A stretch of DNA of 64,000 nt from Pseudomonas oryzihabitans (GCF_006384975.1 NZ_CP021645.1:1640001-1704000); one strand, 5' to 3'. Shown: positions 20,572 to 28,709, numbered from the stretch's first letter. Numbers and translations are program-made. Notes: generated from the sequence alone by a model not told the origin.

Positions 20572-20600
20572 ACTATAGGCAAAGGCGATTTCGATGGCAA
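20572..20600 (-). promoter_or_regulatory. Sigma-70 promoter of tRNA-Ser
   Basis: On the minus strand a -35 TTGCCA (20595-20600) and a -10 TATAGT (20572-20577) are separated by exactly 17 bases, about 40 bases before the mature tRNA 5' end. The match and spacing are those of a strong stable-RNA promoter. Confidence 0.75.
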
Positions 20601-20958
20601 GCTTTTTCTTCAATCGATTCATACATTTGCACGAAGGAGCCGAGAGAGCTGCTGCCAGGCGGCGTTCACGGGATGACCGGCCAGTCGCCTGGGAAGCCAC
20701 GATAACCGCCCATACCTCCGACAAACGGTAGAGTCGCACGTGATTTTGTAATCGGTTGAAAGTTATGAAGAATTCGGCCAGAGCGACACTTTTGATAACC
20801 GCCTGGTCGGCAGCCGCCACAAAACTGAAATTTATGTTCTATAGCTACTGGATAGTGCTCAAGCCTGCGGGTATCAGTAGCTGCATGCCATCCTTGCGCA
20901 AGCGCTTCCCGTCCAAGACGTAAAGGCTTCAAACAGCTAACAATAAAGGCCCAGAGTC
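20601..20958. other. Intergenic stretch without recognisable gene
   Basis: The stretch has lower GC than the surroundings, with several AT-rich patches (such as AATCGGTTGAAAGTTATGAAG near 20750 and TTTATGTTCTATAGC near 20832) that could be promoter material for the small gene at 20959. No coding frame with family features was found on either strand, and no RNA fold stood out by eye. Confidence 0.5.
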
Positions 20959-21060
20959 ATGTTCAAGAATCCCGTCCCCAAGTGGCGCCAGGCGAGTTTC
21001 GTGCTCATCGTCACCACCGTCGTGCTGGTAATACCCAACCTGTCCCGATTCTTTGGTTAG
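20959..21060 (+). CDS. Candidate 33-residue single-span membrane protein
   Basis: An ATG at 20959 opens a 33-codon frame starting MFKNPVPKWRQ and ending in SRFFG. A basic N-terminal segment is followed by one hydrophobic helix (ASFVLIVTTVVLVIPNL), which would place it in the inner membrane. AAAGG stands 10 bases upstream. The TAG stop lies inside the left arm of the repeat element at 21057. I know no family for it. The balanced composition and the ribosome site support a real gene, but the short length keeps confidence moderate. Confidence 0.5.
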   Translation: MFKNPVPKWRQASFVLIVTTVVLVIPNLSRFFG

Positions 21061-21283
21061 TGTGGTGTTTCAGGAGTTCGCGCAAGAATTGGCGAGTGAT
21101 TTTTTGACGGTTCGGCGCTCCGACGGTTCGGCGCTCCGACGCTGCAGCGCCCCGATTGGCCGGGCGCCAGGACGAGTCATAGCAGGGCTATGGCGAGGAG
21201 TGGCAACGCCGGCAAGGAGGTACGCCTCTGCGGCGAAAAAGCGCCGCCAAAATTGCGCAGTTAACTTCTGAACAGCGCACTAA
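21057..21283. repeat. MITE-like element, family A, copy 1 (inverted terminal repeats)
   Basis: The ends at 21057-21078 and 21263-21283 are imperfect inverted repeats beginning TTAGTG. The interior shares long near-identical blocks with 58000-58166 (CGAGTCATAGCAGGGCTATG, GGCGAGGAGTGGCAACGC, AAAAAGCGCCGCCAAAATTG). A small hairpin ATAGC-AGG-GCTAT sits in the middle. This copy also holds a 16-bp unit GACGGTTCGGCGCTCC twice in tandem (21106-21137). The stop codons of both flanking genes lie in the terminal repeats. No transposase is encoded, so movement would need help in trans. Confidence 0.75.
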
Positions 21284-22017
21284 CGCCAATAATCGGCGGG
21301 TGGTGCCGGCAAGGCGCCCACCAGGTCACGCAGCCCCTCCCCCCAGCCTCGGCGCAGGCTCTGGAAGTAGTCGTCATGCTCATCGATCCGGTGGCTCTTG
21401 ACCTGGTCGAGGCGATCACGCGGATAGACCACCAGATCCAGCGGCAAGCCCACCGAGAGATTGCTGCGGATCGTCGAGTCGAAGGACAGCAAGGCGCAAC
21501 GCAGCGCCTCTTCGAGCGGCGTGTCGAAGCTCAGCGCCCGATCCAGGATGGGTTTGCCGTACTTGCTCTCGCCGATCTGAAAATAAGGCGTGTCCTCGGT
21601 GGCACTGATGAAATTGCCATGGGGATAGATGTTGAACAGCTCAGGCTCGGTGTCCTTGATCTGGCCACCCAGCAGGAAGGAACAGCTCAGGTCGAGGCCG
21701 TGGCCGCTGGGCGCATCCTGGGCATCGCGGTGGATGATCTCGCGCAGGGTCTGTCCCAGCAGGATGGCGGCATGATTGAGCGTGGGGACGTCGTGCAGAT
21801 TGGGGTGCTCGCTGTCCAGACGTTGGCGCAGCAGGCTGATGACCGCCTGGGAGGTGGCCAGGTTGCCTGCCGACTGGATGGCGATGAGGCGTTCACCGGG
21901 TACTCGGAACAGATGCAGCTTGCGAAAGGTGGCGATGTTGTCGACCCCGGCATTGGTACGGGAATCGGCGACGAACACCAGGCCGTCGTGCAGCTTCATG
22001 GCGACGCAGTAGGTCAT
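21280..22017 (-). CDS. Anbu proteasome-like peptidase
   Basis: The 245-residue N-terminal nucleophile hydrolase belongs to the Anbu (COG3484) branch of proteasome beta-like proteins. After Met removal Thr becomes residue 1, with Asp17 in VFVADSR and Lys32 in ATFRKLH, matching the proteasomal triad. Anbu subunits assemble into open helical rings; the physiological substrate is unknown. It is the last gene of an operon with ATP-grasp, alpha-E and transglutaminase genes, the standard Anbu company. A 113-base spacer with two GC hairpins separates it from the transglutaminase gene. Its TAG stop is supplied by the end of the MITE-like element. Confidence 0.93.
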   Translation of the reverse strand: MTYCVAMKLHDGLVFVADSRTNAGVDNIATFRKLHLFRVPGERLIAIQSAGNLATSQAVISLLRQRLDSEHPNLHDVPTLNHAAILLGQTLREIIHRDAQDAPSGHGLDLSCSFLLGGQIKDTEPELFNIYPHGNFISATEDTPYFQIGESKYGKPILDRALSFDTPLEEALRCALLSFDSTIRSNLSVGLPLDLVVYPRDRLDQVKSHRIDEHDDYFQSLRRGWGEGLRDLVGALPAPPADYWR

Positions 22018-22058
22018 GCGAACCTCGGGTAGAAAAGACGGATTGCCCTAGCACTGAC

Positions 22059-22108
22059 GGCGGCGAGACGCGCCGCCAGACGACGAGGCCGCACAGTGGC
22101 GGCCTCGT
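22059..22108 (-). promoter_or_regulatory. Two tandem GC hairpins in the Anbu operon
   Basis: One stem pairs GGCGGCG (22059-22065) with CGCCGCC (22071-22077). A second is a perfect 10-bp ACGAGGCCGC/GCGGCCTCGT stem with loop ACAGTG (22083-22108). There is no T run, so mRNA processing, stabilisation or partial attenuation before the Anbu gene is more likely than full termination. Confidence 0.5.
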
Positions 22109-22130
22109 TCCCTCGGGTGACTGTCGCAGA

Positions 22131-22934
22131 TTATTGTTGCTGTTGCTGCACCTGCTGCAAGGGCTCCACCAGCACCTTGGCTTCCATTTGCTCCACGCCA
22201 CCGCCACGACGCATGCCACGCACCGGGCAGGCGTCGAGGTAGTCCAGGCCGACGGCCAGGCGCAGGTGCCGCTCCGGACGGGCCAGGCGGTTGGTGACGT
22301 CGTAGCTGTACCAGGCGCCGTCGTGCCAGGCCTCGGCCCAGGCATGGCTGGACAGGTGTTCGCTGTCGTCGGTGCAGAGGTAGCCCGAGACATAGCGAGC
22401 CGGAATGCCCAGGCTGCGCGCGCAGGCCAGGAAGGCATGGGCATGGTCTTGGCACACCCCTGCCCCCTTGGCGAAGGCCTGGGCGGCGTTGCCGTCCACC
22501 TCGGTGGAACCGGGGATATAGGCCATCCGCTCGTGCAGTCGCTCCATGAGTTGGATGAGGGTGGCGCGATCGCGATGGCCATCGCAGACCTCGCGGGCGA
22601 AATCCGCCAGGGCCGCGTCGGCCTCGGTCAGCCGCGTCTGGCGCAGGAAGGGAAAGGGCGAGGCCTGGCAGGGCTCGGACTCGAAGTCCTCGTCGATCTC
22701 CACCTGGCCGCTGGCGGTGATGGTGATGGCGTCGTGCGGGGTATCCAGGGTCAGGACATGCAGGATGTTGCCGAACGGATCGCGCTGGGCACGGGCCGGG
22801 CGCGGCAGCGCCAGTTCCCAGTCGAGGATCCTCTGGTGGGCGTCGCCCTGAGGCGTGAGCCGCAGGTACTGGATGCTGGCGCGGACCTGGTCGGCGTAGC
22901 GATACAGCGTTTCGTGATGGATCGCGAGTCTCAT
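22131..22934 (-). CDS. Transglutaminase-like cysteine protease (Anbu operon)
   Basis: The 267-residue protein has an N-terminal bacterial transglutaminase-like beta domain (MRLAIHHETLYRYADQV) and a catalytic core. The Cys is in GAGVCQDHAHAFLACARSLGIPARYV, the His in SSHAWAEAW and the Asp in YSYDVTNR. This triad fits peptide or amide hydrolysis as well as cross-linking. The C-terminus is a Gln-rich tail (QQVQQQQQ). Its ATG overlaps the stop of the alpha-E gene (ATGA). Within the operon it may process a peptide-like product of the ATP-grasp ligase; that is inference from the family context. Confidence 0.92.
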   Translation of the reverse strand: MRLAIHHETLYRYADQVRASIQYLRLTPQGDAHQRILDWELALPRPARAQRDPFGNILHVLTLDTPHDAITITASGQVEIDEDFESEPCQASPFPFLRQTRLTEADAALADFAREVCDGHRDRATLIQLMERLHERMAYIPGSTEVDGNAAQAFAKGAGVCQDHAHAFLACARSLGIPARYVSGYLCTDDSEHLSSHAWAEAWHDGAWYSYDVTNRLARPERHLRLAVGLDYLDACPVRGMRRGGGVEQMEAKVLVEPLQQVQQQQQ

Positions 22935-23884
22935 ACGGTCTCCAGGTATGCGGTATTGATGGCGCTGCCGAGCTGGCGGATATGGACGATGAAATCGCCG
23001 ATCCAGGGATGCAGGCCTTCGCCCAGCACCTCGTCGATGCTGGTGTAGCGCAGTCGGGCCTCGAGGCCGGCTGCCAGGCGCTTGGCCTCGCGGCCGTTCT
23101 CGCCCGGCAGGCTGGCCAGCACCCGGTGCAGTTCGATCACGCAGGACAGCAGCGAGCGCGGCAGGTCTTCCTTCAGCAACAGCAGCTCGGCACCGTTGCG
23201 TACGTTAAGGGCATCGCGATAGAGCTCGGTGTAGGCCTCGAAGGCGCTCAGGGCGCGCAACAGGGCGCTCCACTGATAGAAGCCACGGGCGGAGGAGTCA
23301 CTGATGGCCTCGGCTTCTTCCTCACCCAGCACCTGATAGCGGGCATCGAGCATGCGCAGGGTGTTGTCGGCCCGCTCGACGAAGGTCCCCAGGCGGATGA
23401 AGCGATAGGCGTCGTTCCTCATGATGGTGCCGACGGTGGCACCGCGGAACAGGTGGGATCTTTCCTTGACCCATTCACAGAACCGGCTGATGCCGAAGCG
23501 GATCAGCCCGGTGACGGCGATCTCGCGCATCTCCAGCCAGGTGGCGTTGACGTTCTCCCACATGTCGGCGGTGATGCGTCCGCGCACCGCGTGGGCATTG
23601 CTGCGCGCCGCCTGCAGGCAGCAATAGATGCTGCCGGGATTGCGCTCGTCGAGGGCGAAGAAGTGCAGCAGGCGCTCGGGGTGCAAGGCGCCGTGCTTGT
23701 CACGGTAGTCATCCAGGGTGCCGGTGATGAGCAGCGGCATGGCCAGTTCGTCCAGGCCTCCGCCCTGCCCGCTCTGCGGCATCATGGAAAGGGAATAGCT
23801 GACGTCCAGCATCCGCGCGAGATTCTCGGCGCGCTCCAGGTTGCGGGACATCCAATACAGATCGGCAGCGGTACGACTCAACAT
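22931..23884 (-). CDS. Alpha-E domain protein (DUF403, COG2307)
   Basis: The 317-residue protein is all-helical and starts MLSRTAADLYWMSRNLERAENLARMLDV, the conserved opening of the alpha-E family. Later markers are WENVNATWLEMRE and SAFEAYTELYRD. The biochemical role is unknown; members nearly always neighbour the circularly permuted ATP-grasp gene. The start at 23884 agrees with the family, while the frame open to 23989 only adds Arg/Pro-rich sequence. It lies 67 bases after the ATP-grasp stop and overlaps the transglutaminase start. Confidence 0.92.
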   Translation of the reverse strand: MLSRTAADLYWMSRNLERAENLARMLDVSYSLSMMPQSGQGGGLDELAMPLLITGTLDDYRDKHGALHPERLLHFFALDERNPGSIYCCLQAARSNAHAVRGRITADMWENVNATWLEMREIAVTGLIRFGISRFCEWVKERSHLFRGATVGTIMRNDAYRFIRLGTFVERADNTLRMLDARYQVLGEEEAEAISDSSARGFYQWSALLRALSAFEAYTELYRDALNVRNGAELLLLKEDLPRSLLSCVIELHRVLASLPGENGREAKRLAAGLEARLRYTSIDEVLGEGLHPWIGDFIVHIRQLGSAINTAYLETV

Positions 23885-23951
23885 GGTGGGGTCGCCTTTC
23901 AAAAGTCCTTGCGGGGCCGCCGAAGCGGCCTGATGTTCACGGCGTCCGGTC

Positions 23952-25361
23952 CTAGTCCTGGACCACCCAGGTGTCCTTGGTGCCGCCACCTTGCGACGAA
24001 TTCACCACCAGGGAGCCTTCGCGCAGCGCTACCCGGGTCAGGCCGCCGGGCACCAGGCGCGTCTTGCGGCCGGACAGCACGAAGGGCCGCAGATCGATAT
24101 GGCGCGGCGCGATGCCGTTCTCGACGAAGGTCGGGCAGGTGGACAACGACAGGGTCGGCTGGGCGATGTAGGCGCTGGGGTTGGCCTTGAGCCGCGCGCG
24201 GAAGACTTCGATCTCGGCGCTGGTGGCGGCAGGGCCGACCAGCATGCCGTAGCCGCCGGAACCATGGACTTCCTTGACCACCAGCTCGGGCAGGTTGGCC
24301 AGGACGTGGGACAGCTCTTCCGGCTTGCGGCACTGCCAGGTGGGCACGTTGTAGAGGATCGGCTCCTCGCTGAGGTAGAAACGGATCATCTCCGGCACAT
24401 AGGGGTAGATGGACTTGTCGTCGGCCACCCCGGTGCCTATGGCGTTGGCCAGGATGACGTTGCCCGCGCGATAGGCGGCCAGCAGTCCGGGGACGCCGAG
24501 CATGGAGTCCGGATTGAAGGCCAGGGGATCGAGGAAGGCGTCGTCCAGCCGGCGATAGATGACGTCGACCTTCTGGAAACCCGAGGTGGTGCGCATGAAC
24601 ACCTGCTCGTCGCGCACCAGCAGGTCGGCGCCTTCGACCAGTTCCACGCCCATCTCCCGGGCCAGGAAGGCGTGTTCGAAGTAGGCGCTGTTGAAGCGTC
24701 CCGGGGTGAGCACCGCTACCGTGGGGTTGTTGACCGGGGTGGAGCTGCGCAGGGTGTCGAGCAGCAGGTTCGGATAGTGGTCGATGGGCGCGATGCGCTC
24801 GAGGGTGAACAGCTCGGGAAACAACCGCATCATCATCTTGCGGTTCTCGAGCATGTAGGACACCCCGCTCGGGGTGCGCAGGTTGTCTTCCAGCACGTAG
24901 TAGGCACCATCGCCGTCACGCACCAGGTCGACCCCGGCGATGTGGGCATAGATGCCATTAGGCAGATCCAACCCCTGCATCGCCAGCTGGTATTGGTCGT
25001 TGGCCAGCACCTGCTCGGCAGGGATGACGCCGGCCTTGATGATGCGCTGGTCGTGGTAGAGGTCGTGGAGAAACATGTTCAGCGCCTGGACGCGCTGGAT
25101 GCAGCCACGCTCGATGATCTGCCATTCGCTGGCCGGAATCGCCCGGGGCAGCGCATCGAAGGGAATCAGGCGCTCCGTGCCCTGCTCGTCGCCATAGAGG
25201 GTGAAGGTGATACCGGCCCGGTGAAACAGCAGGTCGGCTTCGCGGCGGCGCTGGGCCAGCAGCTCGGGGGGTGTCTCACTCAGCCATTTGGCATAGCGAC
25301 CATAATGCGGCCGACACTGCGCCTGGACGTCATACATCTCGTTATACAGTGGGCGGCTCAT
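23952..25361 (-). CDS. Circularly permuted ATP-grasp protein (Anbu operon, COG2308)
   Basis: The 469-residue protein begins MSRPLYNEMYDVQAQ and has the family blocks RAIPASEWQIIERGCIQRVQAL, DGAYYVLEDNLRTPSGVSY (ATP-binding Glu/Asn) and KEVHGSGGYGMLVG. Circularly permuted ATP-grasp enzymes are presumed to form amide bonds, making a peptide-like compound handled by the other operon products. The start at 25361 has a near-perfect AAGGAGAT site (25366-25373). It is the first gene of the Anbu operon, with a sigma-54 promoter 33 bases upstream. Confidence 0.94.
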   Translation of the reverse strand: MSRPLYNEMYDVQAQCRPHYGRYAKWLSETPPELLAQRRREADLLFHRAGITFTLYGDEQGTERLIPFDALPRAIPASEWQIIERGCIQRVQALNMFLHDLYHDQRIIKAGVIPAEQVLANDQYQLAMQGLDLPNGIYAHIAGVDLVRDGDGAYYVLEDNLRTPSGVSYMLENRKMMMRLFPELFTLERIAPIDHYPNLLLDTLRSSTPVNNPTVAVLTPGRFNSAYFEHAFLAREMGVELVEGADLLVRDEQVFMRTTSGFQKVDVIYRRLDDAFLDPLAFNPDSMLGVPGLLAAYRAGNVILANAIGTGVADDKSIYPYVPEMIRFYLSEEPILYNVPTWQCRKPEELSHVLANLPELVVKEVHGSGGYGMLVGPAATSAEIEVFRARLKANPSAYIAQPTLSLSTCPTFVENGIAPRHIDLRPFVLSGRKTRLVPGGLTRVALREGSLVVNSSQGGGTKDTWVVQD

Positions 25362-25393
25362 GCCGATCTCCTTATCACTCGCATGTGCAGCGT

Positions 25394-25409
25394 CGCAAGC
25401 CGCGTGCCA
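25394..25409 (-). promoter_or_regulatory. Sigma-54 promoter of the Anbu operon
   Basis: The minus strand reads TGGCACGCGGCTTGCG, which matches the -24/-12 consensus TGGCACG-N4-TTGC with correct spacing between GG and GC. The predicted transcription start is near 25383, giving a 22-base leader to the ATG at 25361. Such a promoter needs an enhancer-binding activator. Confidence 0.8.
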
Positions 25410-25458
25410 GGGCGCAAGCCATCAAACCCCGGCCTTTAAAAGGCAAATGGGCAGGCGA

Positions 25459-25495
25459 TGCACCAAAATCAGGCGCGCGGAGCGGTTCGTGCACC
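25459..25495 (-). promoter_or_regulatory. Possible NtrC enhancer half-sites
   Basis: Two copies of TGCACC (25459-25464 and 25490-25495) stand 31 bases apart, three helical turns, about 60-100 bases upstream of the sigma-54 promoter. TGCAC is the half-site of the NtrC dyad. The second half of each dyad is poor, so NtrC is a reasonable but unproven activator. Confidence 0.35.
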
Positions 25496-25565
25496 GTAAC
25501 CTTTCTGCGTTGTGGCTAAGACGGTGCGCGCAAGGGAAAGTGCGACGACAGCTGCGAGGAGAAGG

Positions 25566-25604
25566 TGCAAAAAGAAACCGGCAATGCCCTCTGGCATGCC
25601 GGTT
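25566..25604 (-). terminator. Terminator of the rraB-like gene
   Basis: The stem AACCGGCA-TGCC/GGCA-TGCCGGTT has one bulged A and loop CTCT. On the minus strand it is followed by TTTCTTTTT, the normal intrinsic terminator layout, 15 bases after the gene. Confidence 0.8.
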
Positions 25605-25618
25605 CCTGGTAACGCCGG

Positions 25619-25960
25619 TCAGGCGTGGGTTCGGGCGATCTCCTGGGTAACGCCCCAGCCATCCAACTGGCCGCCGAGTGGAACCACCACCGCCTCGAGA
25701 TCGCTCTCGAAATCATCGATGGTGGCGTGGGTCGCGAACATCACCTTGCTGACCTGTAGATGCCAGCCGCCGTCCTCATGGGGCATCACCTGAGCGTTGA
25801 GGGACTCACCGTGGAACTGGTCCGCCGCCTGGCGGGCCGTGCGTTCGTCGGTGAAGATGGCGAAGAAGTCGATCGGATGGAAGCGGGCGAAATCGAAACC
25901 GCCCTCCTTCATCCGTTGCAGCAGGTTCAAGCTCACATCATCAGCAAACGACAAGGACAT
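25619..25960 (-). CDS. RraB family protein (ribonuclease E regulator-like)
   Basis: The 113 residues form one ferredoxin-like RraB domain. The start is MSLSFADDVSLNLLQRMKEGG, the middle carries HPIDFFAIFTDERTARQAAD, and the C-terminus has LDGWGV, the motif near the end of E. coli RraB (DGWGT). RraB binds RNase E and changes degradosome activity; this shorter protein may do the same or be a paralogue with another target. It has its own terminator and stands apart from both the Anbu operon and speE. Confidence 0.8.
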   Translation of the reverse strand: MSLSFADDVSLNLLQRMKEGGFDFARFHPIDFFAIFTDERTARQAADQFHGESLNAQVMPHEDGGWHLQVSKVMFATHATIDDFESDLEAVVVPLGGQLDGWGVTQEIARTHA

Positions 25961-26064
25961 AGGACTTCCCTCCTCTGGTTCGGATGATTCGCTCGAACGG
26001 GCGTCGACACCGACCCCCGCCGAGTCGCGGCTGACTGCTCGAAGGGTGCAGCGACCGCCGTGGC

Positions 26065-26916
26065 TTACGCCTTGCCGATGGCCTCCAACACGTATCGAGG
26101 TAGAGCAAAGGCAGCGGCATGCAACTCCGGTGTGTAGTACCGGGTGTGAATGCCTTTTTCACTGTAGCGTTGCGCTAGGGTTTCGGCACGCTGTGTGCGT
26201 AACGAAATGTCCTTGCTCCCCCAAGCCAAGGTCATGACGCCCCCTATGTAGGTAGGCACCGCCGACAGGTAAAAGTGCCAGTCGGCGAACAGTCCGGCCA
26301 TCCGGCTGGCGGTGGTCTTGACCTCTTCCAGCTGCAGGAAGGGCGTGCCGTTCTGGGCCACCATCACGCCGCCGTCGCTCAGGCAACGATGGCAGGCCTG
26401 GTAGAAGTTCTCGGAGAAGAGCACCTCGGCTGGCCCGATGGGATCGGTGGAATCGGAGATGATGACGTCGTAGCGCTCGGTGGTGTTGGCGACGAAGTTC
26501 ATGCCATCGTCGATCACCAGATTCAGCCGCGGATCGTCGAAGGCGCCGGCGGAATGGCTGGGAAAGAATTGCTTACACATCTCCACCACCGAACCGTCGA
26601 TCTCGACCATGGTGATGTGCTCGATCCCCTGGTGCTTGGCCACCTCGCGCAGGATGCCGCCGTCCCCACCGCCGATGATGAGTACCCGCTTCGGCGCCGA
26701 ATGGGCCAACAGGGGCACATGGGTAAGCATCTCGTGGTAGATGAATTCATCGGCCTCGGTGGTCTGGATGACGCCATCCAGGGCCATTACCTTGCCCAGC
26801 ACGGCATTCTCGAAGATCACCAGGTGCTGATGCTCGGTACGCACCTCGTGGAGCAGGCGCTCGACGGTGAATCGCTGGCCATAGCCGTCATAGAGGGTTT
26901 CCAGGTAGTCGCTCAT
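26065..26916 (-). CDS. speE: Polyamine aminopropyltransferase (spermidine synthase)
   Basis: The 283-residue protein transfers aminopropyl from decarboxylated S-adenosylmethionine to putrescine. Landmarks are the N-terminal hairpin MSDYLETLYDGYGQRF, the nucleoside-binding loop VLIIGGGDGGILREV, the acidic MVEIDGSVVEMC, and the catalytic Asp in DVIISDSTDPIGPAEVLF. The start at 26916 has GGAGA upstream; the longer frame to 26973 is not conserved. The by-product 5'-methylthioadenosine feeds the methionine salvage genes mtnBDC found 1.3 kb away, a sensible association. Confidence 0.96.
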   Translation of the reverse strand: MSDYLETLYDGYGQRFTVERLLHEVRTEHQHLVIFENAVLGKVMALDGVIQTTEADEFIYHEMLTHVPLLAHSAPKRVLIIGGGDGGILREVAKHQGIEHITMVEIDGSVVEMCKQFFPSHSAGAFDDPRLNLVIDDGMNFVANTTERYDVIISDSTDPIGPAEVLFSENFYQACHRCLSDGGVMVAQNGTPFLQLEEVKTTASRMAGLFADWHFYLSAVPTYIGGVMTLAWGSKDISLRTQRAETLAQRYSEKGIHTRYYTPELHAAAFALPRYVLEAIGKA

Positions 26917-26948
26917 GTCGATCTCCGCAGGTGGCAGGCCGAGACGAG

Positions 26949-26975
26949 CAATGCCCGGCCAAAAGCCGGGCATTG
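26949..26975 (-). terminator. Hairpin between the PLDc_N gene and speE
   Basis: A perfect 11-bp stem CAATGCCCGGC/GCCGGGCATTG has loop CAAAA. The T tract after it on the minus strand is weak, so it may terminate the small membrane-protein transcript only partly. Confidence 0.5.
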
Positions 26976-27012
26976 TAAGAGCTGGATGTGACAGGCTCCA
27001 GCGTTGTGCTGG

Positions 27013-27228
27013 CTAACCCTTGTGGGTGGGCGCGGTGGCCGAGCGATTGCCGCGTGGACCGGCGGCGGCCCAGGCGATCAGGCCGATCACCGGCAGCACG
27101 ACGATCAGGATCGTCCAACCGATCTTGGCGTTGTTGGTGCTATCGCTGCGGATGACGTTGACGATGGCCCAGATGTCGAGCAGGAAGACGATGAAGCCTA
27201 GTACACCGCCGATGGTGGAATTGATCAT
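27013..27228 (-). CDS. PLDc_N domain small membrane protein
   Basis: The 71 residues contain two membrane helices (GGVLGFIVFLLDIWAIVNVI and IGWTILIVVLPVIGLIAWAAAG) joined by the charged loop RSDSTNNAK, the pattern of the phospholipase D nuclease N-terminal domain found alone in many bacteria. The last 12 residues are polar. No catalytic domain is attached, and the role is unknown (envelope-related). GGGAGTCGC precedes the ATG at 27228. Confidence 0.85.
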   Translation of the reverse strand: MINSTIGGVLGFIVFLLDIWAIVNVIRSDSTNNAKIGWTILIVVLPVIGLIAWAAAGPRGNRSATAPTHKG

Positions 27229-27333
27229 GTCGCGACTCCCGTTACGAGGACACAGGTCTCGTCAATTGGGACTGGCGAGGGCGGCGCCGAGTTCGGCCGG
27301 CTCGCTTGGCAGCGGCGCCGGCCAGGGGCGTTC

Positions 27334-27475
27334 AGAGCCAGGGCAAAGGCTCGCGAGCTAGAGACAAACAAGGCGAAAATGGCTGAGGAAGCGGAGTTTA
27401 CAAGCGGTAAATGAGCATTCCGAAGCCATTTTTAACGCCGTTTGGCCGACGCGCAGCAGTCTTTGCCCTGGCTCT
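27334..27475 (-). repeat. Structured repeat family B, copy 1
   Basis: Outer arms AGAGCCAGGGCAAAG (27334-27348) and its exact complement (27461-27475) enclose an inner stem AAAATGGCT/AGCCATTTT and a central hairpin TTTAC-AAGC-GGTAAA. The core TGAGGAAGCGGAGTTTAC is shared with copy 2. The right arm reaches the mtnC stop codon, so the element forms the 3' end of the mtn transcript. Confidence 0.75.
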
Positions 27476-28161
27476 CAGGCGAAACGGACCAGATCGATGT
27501 CGGCGAAGGAAGAGACGCAAGGATGATCGCCCAACTGGCCACCGGCGCGGACCAGGCCACAGGTCGGCAGACCCGCCTGCCGCGCGGCATCCAGCTCTTC
27601 CACCACATCGGAAAGAAACAGCAGTTCCGCCGGCACATGGGTAGTAGCCGAGGCGATCCGCGCATAGGACTCGGCCTCGCGCTTGCCGCCGGTCAGGGTA
27701 TCGAAGTAACCGGAGAACAAAGGGGTGAGATCGCCGTGCTCGGAGCAGCCGAAGATCAGCTTCTGCGCCTGCACCGAACCGGAGGAATAGACATACAGCG
27801 GCAGACCCGCCGCGTGCCACTGGCGCAGCGCCTGGACGGCATCGGGGTAGACGTGGCCCTTGAGCGTGCCAGCGCGGTAACCCTCCTCCCACACCTGACC
27901 CTGCAGGGCCTTGAGCGGGGTGGCCTTGCGGTCGGCGGCGATCCACTCAAGCAGGATGGCGATCACCCGCTCCACGTCGGCATTCAATTCGCCGGCTTCG
28001 GCGCGCACCGCGTCGAGTTGCTCGGCCACCGCCGGCGTCCCGGCATGGGCCCGCACGAAGGCTGGCAGGTGCTCGCGGGCATAGGGGAAGAGCACGTCGA
28101 AGACGAAGCTCACGGCGCTGGTAGTGCCCTCGATGTCGGTGAGGATGCCCTTGATGGTCAC
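27475..28161 (-). CDS. mtnC: Enolase-phosphatase E1 (acireductone synthase)
   Basis: The 228-residue HAD-superfamily enzyme converts 2,3-diketo-5-methylthiopentyl-1-phosphate to acireductone in methionine salvage. The nucleophile motif is [15 protein letters not shown] (Asp-x-Glu). [15 protein letters not shown] is motif II, and [17 protein letters not shown] carries the motif III/IV acids. Its ATG overlaps the mtnD stop (ATGA). It is the last gene of mtnB-mtnD-mtnC. mtnA and mtnK-type genes are not here, as in P. aeruginosa where mtnA is elsewhere. Confidence 0.96.
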   Translation of the reverse strand: MTIKGILTDIEGTTSAVSFVFDVLFPYAREHLPAFVRAHAGTPAVAEQLDAVRAEAGELNADVERVIAILLEWIAADRKATPLKALQGQVWEEGYRAGTLKGHVYPDAVQALRQWHAAGLPLYVYSSGSVQAQKLIFGCSEHGDLTPLFSGYFDTLTGGKREAESYARIASATTHVPAELLFLSDVVEELDAARQAGLPTCGLVRAGGQLGDHPCVSSFADIDLVRFA

Positions 28162-28709
28162 GCCTCGACCTCCAGCCGTGGGAAGCGCTGGGCAATGTCC
28201 ACGCCGGTGAAGTGGGCGACCCAGCCTTCAGGGTTATCGAACAGGCGGATGGCGACGAAGGACGGCGACTCGCTCATGTCGAACCAGTGCGGCGTGCCGG
28301 CCGGCACCGAGATGAGGTCGTCCTTCTCGCAGAGCACGGCATAGACGTGGTCGGCGATGTGCAGGGTGAAGAGGCCCTGGCCGGCGACGAAGAAGCGTAC
28401 CTCGTCCTCATTGTGGCGATGCTCTTCGAGGAACTTGGCGCGCAGCGCCTCCTTCTGAGGATGCTCCGGACTCATGCTGATGACGTCCACGGTCTGGTAG
28501 CCACGTTCTTCGATCAGGCGGTCGATCTCGGGCCGGTAGGCGGCGATCACCTCCTCCTGGCTGGCACCGGGCGCCACCGGGGCGGTGGCCTGCCAGCGCT
28601 CGAAACGCACCCCGACTTCGGCCAGGGTAGCGGCTATGTGTTCGCCATCGCTGATCACCTTCAGCGGCTGGTTGGGTTCGGCATCGTGGTAGACGGTCAG
28701 TCGGCTCAT
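28158..28709 (-). CDS. mtnD: Acireductone dioxygenase
   Basis: The 183-residue cupin oxidises acireductone to the 2-keto acid precursor of methionine plus formate when it carries iron; with nickel the reaction differs. The metal ligands are in [18 protein letters not shown] (two His and one Glu) and the distal His in [11 protein letters not shown]. The start at 28709 gives MSRLTVYHD. It overlaps mtnB by four bases (ATGA) and mtnC likewise, so all three salvage enzymes are made together. Confidence 0.96.
   Translation of the reverse strand: MSRLTVYHDAEPNQPLKVISDGEHIAATLAEVGVRFERWQATAPVAPGASQEEVIAAYRPEIDRLIEERGYQTVDVISMSPEHPQKEALRAKFLEEHRHNEDEVRFFVAGQGLFTLHIADHVYAVLCEKDDLISVPAGTPHWFDMSESPSFVAIRLFDNPEGWVAHFTGVDIAQRFPRLEVEA

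Noticed and set aside
21106..21150. Short tandem repeats near 21106-21150 as a possible CRISPR or VNTR
   Set aside because: Only two full 16-bp units and a partial third occur, with no spacers; it is an internal duplication in the MITE-like element.
23991..25439. 482-codon plus-strand frame opposite the ATP-grasp gene
   Set aside because: Antisense of a well-matched COG2308 gene; composition is Gly/Gln/Val-rich without motifs.
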